Notes under the pieces: generated by a model
What the model was told of the DNA's origin: nothing
The model's input: the letters and a program-made list of their open reading frames with translations, nothing else
The model's database searches: none
In this document: positions 41,832 to 49,968 of the stretch, piece after piece
How the letters are laid out: every line of letters starts with the position of its first letter
How positions within the stretch are numbered: position 1 is the stretch's first letter
Source of the DNA: CAZKAP01 sp964552195
GTDB taxonomy: Bacteria > Bacteroidota > Bacteroidia > Flavobacteriales > Flavobacteriaceae
Direction of reading: 5' to 3'
Length of the DNA stretch: 64,000 nucleotides
NCBI GenBank assembly: GCA_964552195.1
Contig: CAZKFM010000001.1
Location: 310,001 to 374,000 of the forward strand
Translations under genes and position numbers: made by a program

Positions 41832-43127
41832 ATGAAAAAAAACTTTATAGCAGAATTGAGCTGGAGGGGCATGATCCATGATGTCATGCCGGGTACGGAA
41901 GAGCACCTGATGGAAGAGGTGCGGTCTGCATATCTGGGCATCGACCCCACGGCGGATTCGCTTCATATCGGCCACCTGGTCGGAGTCATGATGCTGAAAC
42001 ACTTTCAACACTGCGGTCACCGCCCCATCGCCCTGATCGGGGGAGCGACCGGAATGATCGGGGATCCTTCTGGCAAATCGCAGGAACGACAGCTTCTTGA
42101 CGAAGATACCCTTAGGCACAACCAGGAGGCCATACGGGAACAGCTCGGTCGTTTTCTCGACTTCGATGGAGCGGAAAACAGAGCCGCGCTACTGGTGAAT
42201 AATTACGACTGGATGTCGGGCATGGGATTCCTCGAATTTATCCGGGATATCGGTAAGCACATCACCGTCAATTACATGATGGCCAAGGACTCGGTTAGGA
42301 AACGCCTGGAACCGGGTGCCGGAGAAGGCATGTCTTTTACTGAATTTACCTATCAGCTCGTTCAGGGATACGACTTTCTGGAACTGTATAACCGGCATCA
42401 ATGCACGCTGCAAATGGGGGGCAGCGACCAATGGGGAAATATCACCACGGGCACGGAGCTCATTCGCCGTAAGTCCGGGGGAAAGGGTTTTGCCCTGACC
42501 TGTCCGCTGATCACTAAGGCCGATGGAACCAAGTTCGGCAAGACCGAGCAGGGCAATATCTGGCTGGATCCCGCGCGGACTTCCCCTTATCGCTTCTATC
42601 AATACTGGCTCAACAGCAGGGACGAAGATGCCGAAAAGTACATCAAGATCTTTACCATGCTCAACCGTGAGGAAATCGAAGCGCTGGTCGCATCGCACCG
42701 GGAAGCACCGCACGAGCGTCTCCTGCAGCGTCGCCTGGCCCGCGAACTAACGGTAATGGTTCATTCCAGTGATGCCCTCGGGAAGGCCGAGAAGGCCAGT
42801 GGGATACTCTTCGGGAAATCGACGGCGGAAGACCTCAGGGAGCTGGACGAACAGACCTTTATGGACGTCTTCGAGGGGGTACCCCAGGTCGGTTTACCGG
42901 CATCGGATCTGAACGATGGCCTGGATATGATTGCCGCCCTTTCCGCGAAAACGGGTTTCCTTTCCTCAAATGGGGAAGCCCGAAGGGAATTAAAGCAGCA
43001 ATCCATTTCGGTAAATAAGGCGAAGGTGGGTGAAGACTACGTCATATCCCATGAGGACCTGATCGGAGGACAGTATGTGCTGCTTCAGAAGGGCAAAAAG
43101 AAATACTTCATCCTTTGTTTCAGCTAA
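41832..43127 (+). CDS. tyrS: Tyrosyl-tRNA synthetase
   Basis: Charges tRNA-Tyr; 431 residues. HIGH motif in DSLHIGHLVGVMML, KMSKS-type motif KFGKTEQGN, tyrosine pocket residues in YDFLELYNRHQCTLQMGGSD, and a C-terminal S4-like RNA-binding domain (SISVNKAKVGEDYVISHEDL). Convergent with the LuxE-like gene, 7 bases apart. Confidence 0.97.
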   Translation: MKKNFIAELSWRGMIHDVMPGTEEHLMEEVRSAYLGIDPTADSLHIGHLVGVMMLKHFQHCGHRPIALIGGATGMIGDPSGKSQERQLLDEDTLRHNQEAIREQLGRFLDFDGAENRAALLVNNYDWMSGMGFLEFIRDIGKHITVNYMMAKDSVRKRLEPGAGEGMSFTEFTYQLVQGYDFLELYNRHQCTLQMGGSDQWGNITTGTELIRRKSGGKGFALTCPLITKADGTKFGKTEQGNIWLDPARTSPYRFYQYWLNSRDEDAEKYIKIFTMLNREEIEALVASHREAPHERLLQRRLARELTVMVHSSDALGKAEKASGILFGKSTAEDLRELDEQTFMDVFEGVPQVGLPASDLNDGLDMIAALSAKTGFLSSNGEARRELKQQSISVNKAKVGEDYVISHEDLIGGQYVLLQKGKKKYFILCFS

Positions 43128-43134
43128 GAGAGTT

Positions 43135-44127
43135 TCATGAGATCATTAGGTTACAGCCCCGAACATCCGAGTGGTCGAAACGTCCGAGTACCTCGAAACT
43201 GCCATCTTCGTAGACCTTTCCGAGATCCTGGGTCTCAAGAAACGGGCAGGAGTACAGGTTGGCGAGGTCGATGACATTAATGCCCCCTGTCCTGGCGTAT
43301 CCGACATAGGAGAAAGGATCGGTGGTTTCCCGCACATATACCCGCATCCACGGTGGAGGATAAAAGCGTTCCGATCCATCGGTATAGGCCTGGCTGAGTA
43401 ATTCTGTCATGCCGTATTCCGAATGAATCCGGTCCAGTTGGAAGGCGTCCTTCAGCCGGCGGTGCAGTTCCATTCTCGTGATTTCCTTCCTTCGGCCCTT
43501 CATTCCTCCTGTTTCCACCACTTTTACACCCTCAAGTGGCATGGGAAACTGTTCGGCGAAATCGAGCAGGGCATAGGTGACGCCGAAGAGTACAGTGGGA
43601 ACAGCGTCCCTGACCAAATTGTGCAAGAGTTCTGATAGCCCCTTCAGATCATACAACCAGAAGCCGCTCTTTGGATGGCCTGACATCTCGATGAGGTGCC
43701 GGACCATATAGACCAGAGAAGAATCGCCCTGTTCGAGGTAGGAAGGCAGGAGGCCGAGTATACAGAGTTCTTCAGGTTTCCCGAAACGATGGGTAAAGGC
43801 ATGTCTGAAACTCTGCTCGTACACTTCAGTTGAAACCAGATGATGGGTGCTTCGCTCTGACCCCGAGGTGCCGCTACTGTAGAATCTGCGCTCTACTGGG
43901 AAGCGATCGTCGGCCACACGATGGGATTTAAAGAAAGAAATGGGTAGAAAAGGCACGCCCTCGGGCAGGGATAAGGTGCCGAATCCGGTGGACCTTCCTA
44001 ATAACTCCGCATACCGGCGATAGACCGGATTGTGTTCGAGCTGGGCATGATATGCTTCTTCGCACAGGGTGGCGAAATCTACTTCTGACTGTAGGGTCCA
44101 GATCGATACTTCCCGGGGGGCACTCAC
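43135..44127 (-). CDS. LuxE-like acyl-protein synthetase/acyltransferase
   Basis: Protein of 330 residues related to LuxE and to phenylacetate-CoA-ligase-like AMP-forming enzymes. The adenylate-forming phosphate loop is FYSSGTSGSERSTHHL, and EYGMTELLSQAY corresponds to the A5 motif. It activates a carboxylate, probably to transfer it to a cysteine or an acceptor. There are no luxCDAB genes here, so bioluminescence is not implied; in this phylum such proteins occur alone or with O-antigen and aromatic-polyene genes. Substrate unknown. Confidence 0.82.
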   Translation of the reverse strand: MSAPREVSIWTLQSEVDFATLCEEAYHAQLEHNPVYRRYAELLGRSTGFGTLSLPEGVPFLPISFFKSHRVADDRFPVERRFYSSGTSGSERSTHHLVSTEVYEQSFRHAFTHRFGKPEELCILGLLPSYLEQGDSSLVYMVRHLIEMSGHPKSGFWLYDLKGLSELLHNLVRDAVPTVLFGVTYALLDFAEQFPMPLEGVKVVETGGMKGRRKEITRMELHRRLKDAFQLDRIHSEYGMTELLSQAYTDGSERFYPPPWMRVYVRETTDPFSYVGYARTGGINVIDLANLYSCPFLETQDLGKVYEDGSFEVLGRFDHSDVRGCNLMIS

Positions 44128-44161
44128 GTAAGCGAAGGTACGCCATAAGCCTGAACCGTAC

Positions 44162-44485
44162 TTACTTGACTACCAGCTTGCGGGTAAGACGCTGGCTATC
44201 CTGAATAATTTGGAGCACATATACTCCGGGCATCAGTCTGGAAATGTCCAGTACATTGGATTGAATCTTTTCGGAAATCATGATTTCTCCGAATACATCG
44301 TAGACGGAAATCTGCTTGGGGGCGATGCTCTCAGTAACAATGGATATCTTCTTCCCGTAAGCGGGATTCGGATACATCTTGAAGGAGAGTTTGGGCTGCT
44401 CTTCTCGGTTGCCCAAGGGCGTTTCGCTCTGGGAGTATGTAAGGAAGGGCAGCGTAATAAAGAAAACGGAGTAGAGTAGCTTCAT
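44162..44485 (-). CDS. Mini-protein with type IX secretion (Por) sorting domain
   Basis: Protein of 107 residues: signal peptide (MKLLYSVFFITLPFLTYSQ), about 15 residues of linker, then a type A C-terminal sorting domain (FKMYPNPAYGKKISIVTES, ISVYDVFGEIMI, LDISRLMPGVYVLQIIQD, ending RKLVVK). Almost the whole mature protein is the sorting domain, leaving no room for a cargo domain. A second such gene lies 119 bases upstream on the same strand. Confidence 0.88.
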   Translation of the reverse strand: MKLLYSVFFITLPFLTYSQSETPLGNREEQPKLSFKMYPNPAYGKKISIVTESIAPKQISVYDVFGEIMISEKIQSNVLDISRLMPGVYVLQIIQDSQRLTRKLVVK

Positions 44486-44539
44486 ACGGTAAATGAGATT
44501 CGGGCATTCTACCCTAAGCTAAAACAGTATGAGAGCATG

Positions 44540-44609
44540 CACAACTTTATGTTGTGAGCACCTTGGGGGGTGTTGTGTAGGGGTACTACTCAGTAGGATT
44601 AGTACTACT
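44540..44609. repeat. Hairpin and direct repeats between the two type IX mini-genes
   Basis: CACAAC at 44540-44545 and GTTGTG at 44551-44556 form a 6-bp hairpin with a 5-base loop. GTACTACT occurs at 44583-44590 and 44602-44609 (19-base period), and the first copy is part of GGGGTACTACT, sharing GGGTACTA with the palindrome at 29699-29712. The region may hold the promoter and operator of the gene ending at 44485; no perfect TAnnTTTG is seen on the minus strand. Confidence 0.4.
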
Positions 44610-44931
44610 TAATGATGAGCTTGCGGGTTGCCACTCGTTCGTTTTGAACCAACCTTATAATGTATACTCCTTTATCAAGGCCAGAGATGTCCAGGGTCTT
44701 ATCTCCCTTCAGTTCTGCAGCGAGCACCCGGATACCGAAAACGTTGTAAATGTGTACCTGCTTTTGGTGGAAATCCCCGGTTGTAATATTGACCAAGCCC
44801 GAGGTTACCGGGTTGGGATATATTTTGAATTCGAACGGACGACTGCTAGAGCGGCCGTCAGAAACAGTCTCCTGCCCTCTCAGTACCAGAGAGGCAAATA
44901 ATATGAAAAAAACTGCGTAATAATGTTTCAT
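44605..44931 (-). CDS. Second mini-protein with type IX secretion sorting domain
   Basis: Protein of 108 residues from ATG 44931: signal peptide (MKHYYAVFFILFASLVLRGQ), a 15-residue serine-rich linker and a type A sorting domain (FKIYPNPVTSGLVNITTGDF, VHIYNVFGIRVLAA, LDISGLDKGVYIIRLVQN, ending RKLIIK). It is a paralogue of the next gene (44162-44485). Both would be routed through the type IX system and anchored at the surface with almost nothing attached. Confidence 0.88.
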   Translation of the reverse strand: MKHYYAVFFILFASLVLRGQETVSDGRSSSRPFEFKIYPNPVTSGLVNITTGDFHQKQVHIYNVFGIRVLAAELKGDKTLDISGLDKGVYIIRLVQNERVATRKLIIK

Positions 44932-45049
44932 CAAACACAATATACCCTTCTTTCAAATATAAAAAAAGGTAATGGGCCTCAAAACTTGATTTGCTTAATC
45001 TAACATTTTACAAATAAGCTAGTTCCAAGGACAGATACGTTACGTTTTT

Positions 45050-45083
45050 AAAAAGCCGATCTTCGATTTTTGTAGATCGGCTT
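45050..45083 (-). terminator. Intrinsic terminator after the TonB receptor gene
   Basis: AAGCCGATCT (45053-45062) pairs perfectly with AGATCGGCTT (45074-45083). On the minus strand the stem is followed by TTTTT, ending the receptor transcript 39 bases after its stop codon; in the other direction a T-run also follows after a few bases, so it may act both ways. Confidence 0.75.
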
Positions 45084-45121
45084 ATCGATTTTTACCTGAC
45101 ACTAACTGTGCTCTAGGCTTT

Positions 45122-47947
45122 CTAAAAATTTACGCTATAGCTTAAAGACATTGCCTGACCGGGGTTTCGAAACGAGTATATCTGGTCTGTTGCCCTAAAA
45201 GATTGATATACACTTTCGATCCGGTCGTCAAGAAGATTCGAGAATCGCAGGCTAATTTTAGAATTTTTCTCCTTTCCAAACGATTTTGAAATATTTAGGT
45301 TAAGATTGTGGAAGGGTAGGGTGTATACGTCTGGAACAGACCTGATCCCTACGACCTCTAGTGTCTTACCCTGAACATTGTAGAACATACCCATCTGCCA
45401 TCCGTCTTCTTCACCCTGATAATTAATTCCAAAATTGATAAGGAAAGGTGCCTGTCCCTGAAGTTGACGGGTATCATCGATGGTTTCACCATCTCGAGCA
45501 GCTAGTTGGCGAGAATTGAACTCGGTTTCGCTCATGTCTACTTCTGACTGAATGATTGAAACATTGGCATTAAGGCTGATACCATTCAGAGATGGATCTA
45601 GAATTTTCAGGCTCTGCCGTAGCTCTAATTCCGCCCCTATCACGCGTGCCTTTTCAACGTTTTGAGGCTTGAAGTTATCGGGAGCCGACTCAAAAGCAAC
45701 AAGTTCGATAGGATTTTCAAAGGTCTTATAGAATCCACTTACGGCAAAAAACTGCCCACTTTCACCATATCGTTCGAATCTCAGGTCGTAATTATTTATG
45801 TAGGTTGGCTCTACATCTAGGTTACCAACAAAAACTCTATTGGTAAGTGGGTCAAAAATTTCTGCTACTGATGCTTCTTTGAATGAAGGGCGAGCGGTTG
45901 TCCTTGAGAAAGAAGCTCTTAATTTACTGTTTCCATCGTCGTCAAAATCGTATATGAAGTTTGCGGATGGAAAAAAGTCCTCTACCTCAATTACTTTTTC
46001 CTCAAGCAGAACAACAGTTCCTGTATTGTTTTGGCCGGTGTAGAAGAGATCAAATTTTTCAAAGCGTACGCCCAAAATGCTCTTTAGGCGTTCACTGAGT
46101 TGGAATTCTTCACTCAAATAAACCCCTGCCAGAGTCGAGTATGCTTCGAAGGAATTTGCAGGTTCGAAATTGCCCAGTACAAATGTACCAGTACCGGTCT
46201 CCGGGGTCCAGATATTTTCGTCTATCAGAATGTTATCAGAATTTCCATTAATGGGGGAATTCGTAGGTAAAAGTATGTTAAAGAAATACTGGTCAATGCC
46301 GAACTCCCGACTCTTGTAGGTGTACGAACCTCCAAATTTTAAGATAGCAGGCCGGCCGAACAGATCGTGTTTATTGCTAAGGTTCAGTTTTCCCGCCAGG
46401 TTGATCTCTTCAAGGTCCCGCCAGATACGTGTAGGAGGGCCAAGACTGCTGGGTCGTATGAATAAATCGCCCGCATCGGTGATTTCGAAAGATGCAAATC
46501 GAACGTCTTTATCCTGAATGCGAGATAAAGTCGGAGAGAGCTTCCAATTTACATTCCAAGAACCATCTTGGTTGCTGTGGTTTCCCTCAAGAAACATATT
46601 GGTAATGGATCGCTCGGTATATTCGATATTGTCGCGAACCCCACGTACTTCATCAAATAACGTGTTTTCTACATCGAAAAAGGCGTTGGTGGCAAAACCA
46701 TTTTGAATGTGAAGTGCGTTGAACTTATACTTTGATCTGGGGGTTTTTAGTGTAATTCCTAAAAGACCACTGCTGAGAACATCGTTTATACCAATGTTAC
46801 CCTTTTGGAGGCGTTCAGGTTCCATTTCAAAAATACTGCTGCTCGACCTTGTTTTGAACCAAAAGCTATTCTCTGCATTTTCGTAGAATTCCGTAGTATT
46901 CCGGTAACTGATGTTGGCTAGAAAGCCTAGACGCGACTCCTTACCCACCGCGTATGAATTGCCGGCGGAGAAAGAAAAGTTAAAGTTCATAAGGCTGTTG
47001 TCTTGTTTGACAGCCATTTCTGGGTTAAACCTTTGAGTTAGTTGGGTAAGCCTGGGGTCACCTGCAGATGGAGGAGGAATATTTTCGTTTCTTCCAATAG
47101 CAAGGTTACGCTGTCCATCGTCGAATCCTAGGAAATCTGTGCTGCTACCCCCGGAAGTTAGAAAGTCGTTTCGAAAGTGCATGCTGGAATTATACGACGT
47201 ACCGATACTAAGGCTATATTCCGCTCTAGTGGGGATATCCTTAGTAACGATATCTACAAAGCCCCCTGTGAAATCGGCTGATGATTCTGGGGTAAATGAC
47301 TTAACAACTTGAATGTTGTCCAAGATAACCGTTGGAAATAAATCTAATTGGAGTGTATTCCGATCGGGATCCAGACCGGGTATATCCATACCATTTAAGG
47401 TAGTTTTGGTGTACCGGTCTCCTAGTCCACGCACGTATACATATTTACCTCGCTGAACGGAAACTCCGGGTACGGTTTTTACTGCACTGGCAATATCACT
47501 AGCCCCTGTTCGCTTGATACTCTGAAGTGAGAGGCCATCTAGCAATTTAACGGAGGACTTTTGAACTTGCAACACGGCTACTTCTGTATTTTTACTTACC
47601 GTCGTCGTCACTACTACCTCATCCAACGCATTCGCAGCGTTCAGGGTGACATCGATCACGACTTCCTCATTTCTTTTCACCTCCACATCCGATATCTCTA
47701 AGGTTTGGTAACCCACATACGAAAATACAAGGGTATATATACCAGGCTCGATTTCAAAGGAATACTTACCATCAAAGTCCGAAGTTGTGCCTGTCGTAGT
47801 ACCTTTTATAAGGATATTGGCAAAGGGAAGAATATCATTAAATTCACTATCACTGACAGTACCACTTATGTATTGTTGAGCTGTGATCGCACTAGTCGAC
47901 GTCAGCATAAATGCCACAAGAATTTTGAAAAGTTGAGTTGATTGCAT
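45122..47947 (-). CDS. TonB-dependent receptor with carboxypeptidase-like domain (Pho-linked candidate)
   Basis: Outer-membrane receptor of 941 residues. Signal peptide to about residue 24, a carboxypeptidase-regulatory-like domain (about 25-105: GTVSDSEFNDILPFANILIK, YSFEIEPGIYTLVFSYVGYQ), plug domain (about 120-240: KTVPGVSVQRGKYVYVRGLG, LDLFPTVILDNIQVVKSF) and a barrel ending in Phe (SLSYSVNF). It lies 117 bases downstream of a beta-helix lipoprotein on the same strand, suggesting a receptor-lipoprotein pair, and the pair is divergent from PhoB/PhoR-like genes. Base composition is more AT-rich than in surrounding core genes. Substrate unknown; phosphate-containing compounds are an inference from context. 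Confidence 0.93.
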   Translation of the reverse strand: MQSTQLFKILVAFMLTSTSAITAQQYISGTVSDSEFNDILPFANILIKGTTTGTTSDFDGKYSFEIEPGIYTLVFSYVGYQTLEISDVEVKRNEEVVIDVTLNAANALDEVVVTTTVSKNTEVAVLQVQKSSVKLLDGLSLQSIKRTGASDIASAVKTVPGVSVQRGKYVYVRGLGDRYTKTTLNGMDIPGLDPDRNTLQLDLFPTVILDNIQVVKSFTPESSADFTGGFVDIVTKDIPTRAEYSLSIGTSYNSSMHFRNDFLTSGGSSTDFLGFDDGQRNLAIGRNENIPPPSAGDPRLTQLTQRFNPEMAVKQDNSLMNFNFSFSAGNSYAVGKESRLGFLANISYRNTTEFYENAENSFWFKTRSSSSIFEMEPERLQKGNIGINDVLSSGLLGITLKTPRSKYKFNALHIQNGFATNAFFDVENTLFDEVRGVRDNIEYTERSITNMFLEGNHSNQDGSWNVNWKLSPTLSRIQDKDVRFASFEITDAGDLFIRPSSLGPPTRIWRDLEEINLAGKLNLSNKHDLFGRPAILKFGGSYTYKSREFGIDQYFFNILLPTNSPINGNSDNILIDENIWTPETGTGTFVLGNFEPANSFEAYSTLAGVYLSEEFQLSERLKSILGVRFEKFDLFYTGQNNTGTVVLLEEKVIEVEDFFPSANFIYDFDDDGNSKLRASFSRTTARPSFKEASVAEIFDPLTNRVFVGNLDVEPTYINNYDLRFERYGESGQFFAVSGFYKTFENPIELVAFESAPDNFKPQNVEKARVIGAELELRQSLKILDPSLNGISLNANVSIIQSEVDMSETEFNSRQLAARDGETIDDTRQLQGQAPFLINFGINYQGEEDGWQMGMFYNVQGKTLEVVGIRSVPDVYTLPFHNLNLNISKSFGKEKNSKISLRFSNLLDDRIESVYQSFRATDQIYSFRNPGQAMSLSYSVNF

Positions 47948-48008
47948 GTTCGTTGGTTTTATCTATTCAAAAGAATTCACTTAATGAACTCTCGTTTAAA
48001 TTTAAATA

Positions 48009-48042
48009 AATATTGCCCGCCAAAAATTGGCGGGCGAATATT
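48009..48042 (-). repeat. Intercistronic hairpin between lipoprotein and receptor genes
   Basis: GCCCGCCAA (48015-48023) and TTGGCGGGC (48027-48035) form a perfect 9-bp GC-rich stem with a 3-base loop, extended by AATATT arms (48009-48014 and 48037-48042) around one bulged G. No clean T-run follows on the minus strand, so it may stabilise the upstream mRNA or partially terminate, giving more lipoprotein than receptor. Confidence 0.6.
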
Positions 48043-48064
48043 CATGTTCAATTGTATTGAATTT

Positions 48065-49513
48065 TTAGAAGCCCAGATTGGCCTTGGCGTTAGAATACGT
48101 CCATGAAAATTGGGAAGTATCAGCGCCAACTGTTTCTGCTCCATCCGTAACGGCTGTAGTCCAGCTGGAAGCAGCTGATATGAAATCAGTTACAACGGTA
48201 ACACCTGATGTTGAGTAGACTTCATTAACATCGGTAACACCCTCGGGTAGAACGACTTCCCAGTTAGAGAATGCAAGTCTTCCTTCATTGTACGATATGG
48301 CCGAGTCGTCACCGTTAAGGCGTGCCGTGGAAGTTGAAAGGAAATTTTTAACAAAAACATTATTAATATTTGCCTCAAGACCGTCACGGTAATCTGCTAT
48401 TCGCCGATTGTTGCCTTCTCCTGCTTGTGCATCACCAATTAAAGTGAGATTGTTCAATTCGTAACCACCGGTTGCGGTACTTCCTTCTGGGCCATCCAGT
48501 TCCAAACCACTGTCCGAACGAATACCCTGAACAACCATACCGTTATCCAGCGTTCCAGTCCAGTTCTGATCCAAGTCAATACCATCATCTCCACCGGCCC
48601 ATACAAAAACATTGGAAACATCGAGCGTTCCTCCAAAAATTTCGATACCGTCGTCTTCGTTTCCAACAATTTCTACATTACTAACGGAGGTTGCAGAACC
48701 TACGCCACCAAGTGTAAGACCGTTAATTTCGTTACCATCACCGATTACTGCACCACCGTGACGGATGGATATGTAATCAATGGTACCTGAATCATCAGCA
48801 GGATCAGTACCTCCGAACAAACCAAATGTATCACTTGCAGGTATGCCTTCGATCTGTTCTTCGACTACGTCACCGGAAAGAGAAGCTGGAGCAAATCCGA
48901 GTACGAGCACCCCACCCCACAGACCATTACTGTTTTGATCAAGGTTAGTACCAGCGGTCTCTCCAACCGTAATATTGTCTTGGATAGAGGTAAATATGAT
49001 CGGACGATCTTCAGTACCAACGGCATTGATATTTGCCCCTCGTTGAACAATAAGAGCAGCTGCCAAAGATCCCGTACCTTCAGCTCCTTTGATGATAGTG
49101 CCTGGTTCGATAGTTAAAGTAACATCGACACCAACTACTACACGACCGGTAAGTACGTATATATTCTTACGCTCCCAAGTTGTATCCTCGGTGATCAAAC
49201 CTGCAACAGTTATTGTTTGAGTACAAGCTCCTCCAAAATCGACTTCTGTTTCGTCTCCATTTTGGATTCCGTCGTCGCAAGTAGCTATAGCGCCATCAGG
49301 TGTCGGGTCGCATTCGTTTCCTATTCCATCCCCGTCGTTGTCAGCCTGATTTGTGTTGGCGATATTAGGACAATTGTCCACATCGTCGGCGACGCCATCA
49401 CCATCTGCATCCTGAATAGCCGGTGGATCGTTGGAATCGTCGTCGCTGTCGCAGCCAACAAAAGTTATGCTTAAAGCAGCACACGCAGCAAATAAATAAA
49501 TTAGTTTTTTCAT
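48065..49513 (-). CDS. Lipoprotein with thrombospondin type 3 repeats and parallel beta-helix
   Basis: Outer-surface or periplasmic lipoprotein of 482 residues. Start ATG 49513, lipobox TFVGC with Cys21, then Asp/Asn-rich calcium-binding TSP3 repeats (DADGDGVADDVDNCPNIANT, DNDGDGIGNECDPTPDG, about residues 35-75), and a long right-handed beta-helix-like region (VVVGVDVTLTIEPGTIIKGA, ISIRHGGAVIGDGNEINGL, VEIVGNEDDGIEIFGGTLDV). First gene of a two-gene unit with the TonB receptor. It has no type IX sorting domain. A candidate Pho-type repeat lies 96 bases upstream. It may bind a substrate and pass it to the receptor. Confidence 0.88.
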   Translation of the reverse strand: MKKLIYLFAACAALSITFVGCDSDDDSNDPPAIQDADGDGVADDVDNCPNIANTNQADNDGDGIGNECDPTPDGAIATCDDGIQNGDETEVDFGGACTQTITVAGLITEDTTWERKNIYVLTGRVVVGVDVTLTIEPGTIIKGAEGTGSLAAALIVQRGANINAVGTEDRPIIFTSIQDNITVGETAGTNLDQNSNGLWGGVLVLGFAPASLSGDVVEEQIEGIPASDTFGLFGGTDPADDSGTIDYISIRHGGAVIGDGNEINGLTLGGVGSATSVSNVEIVGNEDDGIEIFGGTLDVSNVFVWAGGDDGIDLDQNWTGTLDNGMVVQGIRSDSGLELDGPEGSTATGGYELNNLTLIGDAQAGEGNNRRIADYRDGLEANINNVFVKNFLSTSTARLNGDDSAISYNEGRLAFSNWEVVLPEGVTDVNEVYSTSGVTVVTDFISAASSWTTAVTDGAETVGADTSQFSWTYSNAKANLGF

Positions 49514-49608
49514 TTTAATAAAGTGATTTAGAAATTTAAAGTGGTACAAAGGAATTCTTTCTTGTCCACAGCAAAGCGATAAACTCAATTAACCTTACCT
49601 TGCCTAAG

Positions 49609-49625
49609 TGTTAAGTTTATGTTAG
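49609..49625 (-). promoter_or_regulatory. Pho-box-like direct repeat upstream of the lipoprotein gene
   Basis: On the minus strand CTAACA and TTAACA are separated by 5 bases (11-base period), the arrangement of PhoP/PhoB direct-repeat boxes (compare TTAACA repeats of Bacillus). A weaker third hexamer TTCCCA lies one period upstream. The neighbouring genes encode a PhoB/PhoR-like pair. Confidence 0.4.
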
Positions 49626-49676
49626 ACAAATGGGAAAGAGTTTTAAGTGCCTCGGGCTTAGTCTAATATGGAATAG

Positions 49677-49684
49677 TAGATTTG
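49677..49684 (+). promoter_or_regulatory. -7 element upstream of the phoB-like gene
   Basis: TAGATTTG is a perfect TAnnTTTG. Transcription would start near 49691 and run about 278 bases before the phoB-like ATG, an unusually long leader for this window. Confidence 0.4.
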
Positions 49685-49968
49685 CAACGAAGCACTGGAC
49701 TGGAATTGCCACAAAATACTGGACGTTTAGTAAGCCAGGCTGCTCATCTTTGGTTTGACATATATTTCTCGAATTCCATCATTTAAAGCATCACACCGCT
49801 TCGCCGATAAGGCATAGGCAAACTCCTGAAAGATCCAAACAGCTCCTTATTTCGTTGGCCTTACCAAGATTGCGCCTTGTTACTGTGGTCTAAAAAAAAT
49901 CTGGTATGCATTCAAAAAATTAAGCAATAACTATTTTGCTTATTTTCATAGTTTAAAAAACAGCCTCC

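Larger units (their letters stand above)
49514..49968. other. 455-base divergent intergenic region (lipoprotein / phoB-like)
   Basis: AT-rich, no open frame of useful length. It holds the Pho-box-like repeat (49609-49625), a perfect plus-strand TAnnTTTG at 49677-49684 that implies a leader of about 280 bases for the phoB-like gene or a small RNA, and a 7-base inverted repeat TAAGCAA/TTGCTTA at 49921-49942 just before the phoB-like ATG. Nothing else is recognised. Confidence 0.6.

Noticed and set aside
43135..44127. Bioluminescence operon
   Set aside because: Only a LuxE-like gene is present; luxCDAB and related genes are absent.
44486..49968. Genomic island or insertion element in the AT-rich interval
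   Set aside because: No transposase, integrase, terminal inverted repeats or target duplication seen; AT-richness alone is not sufficient.
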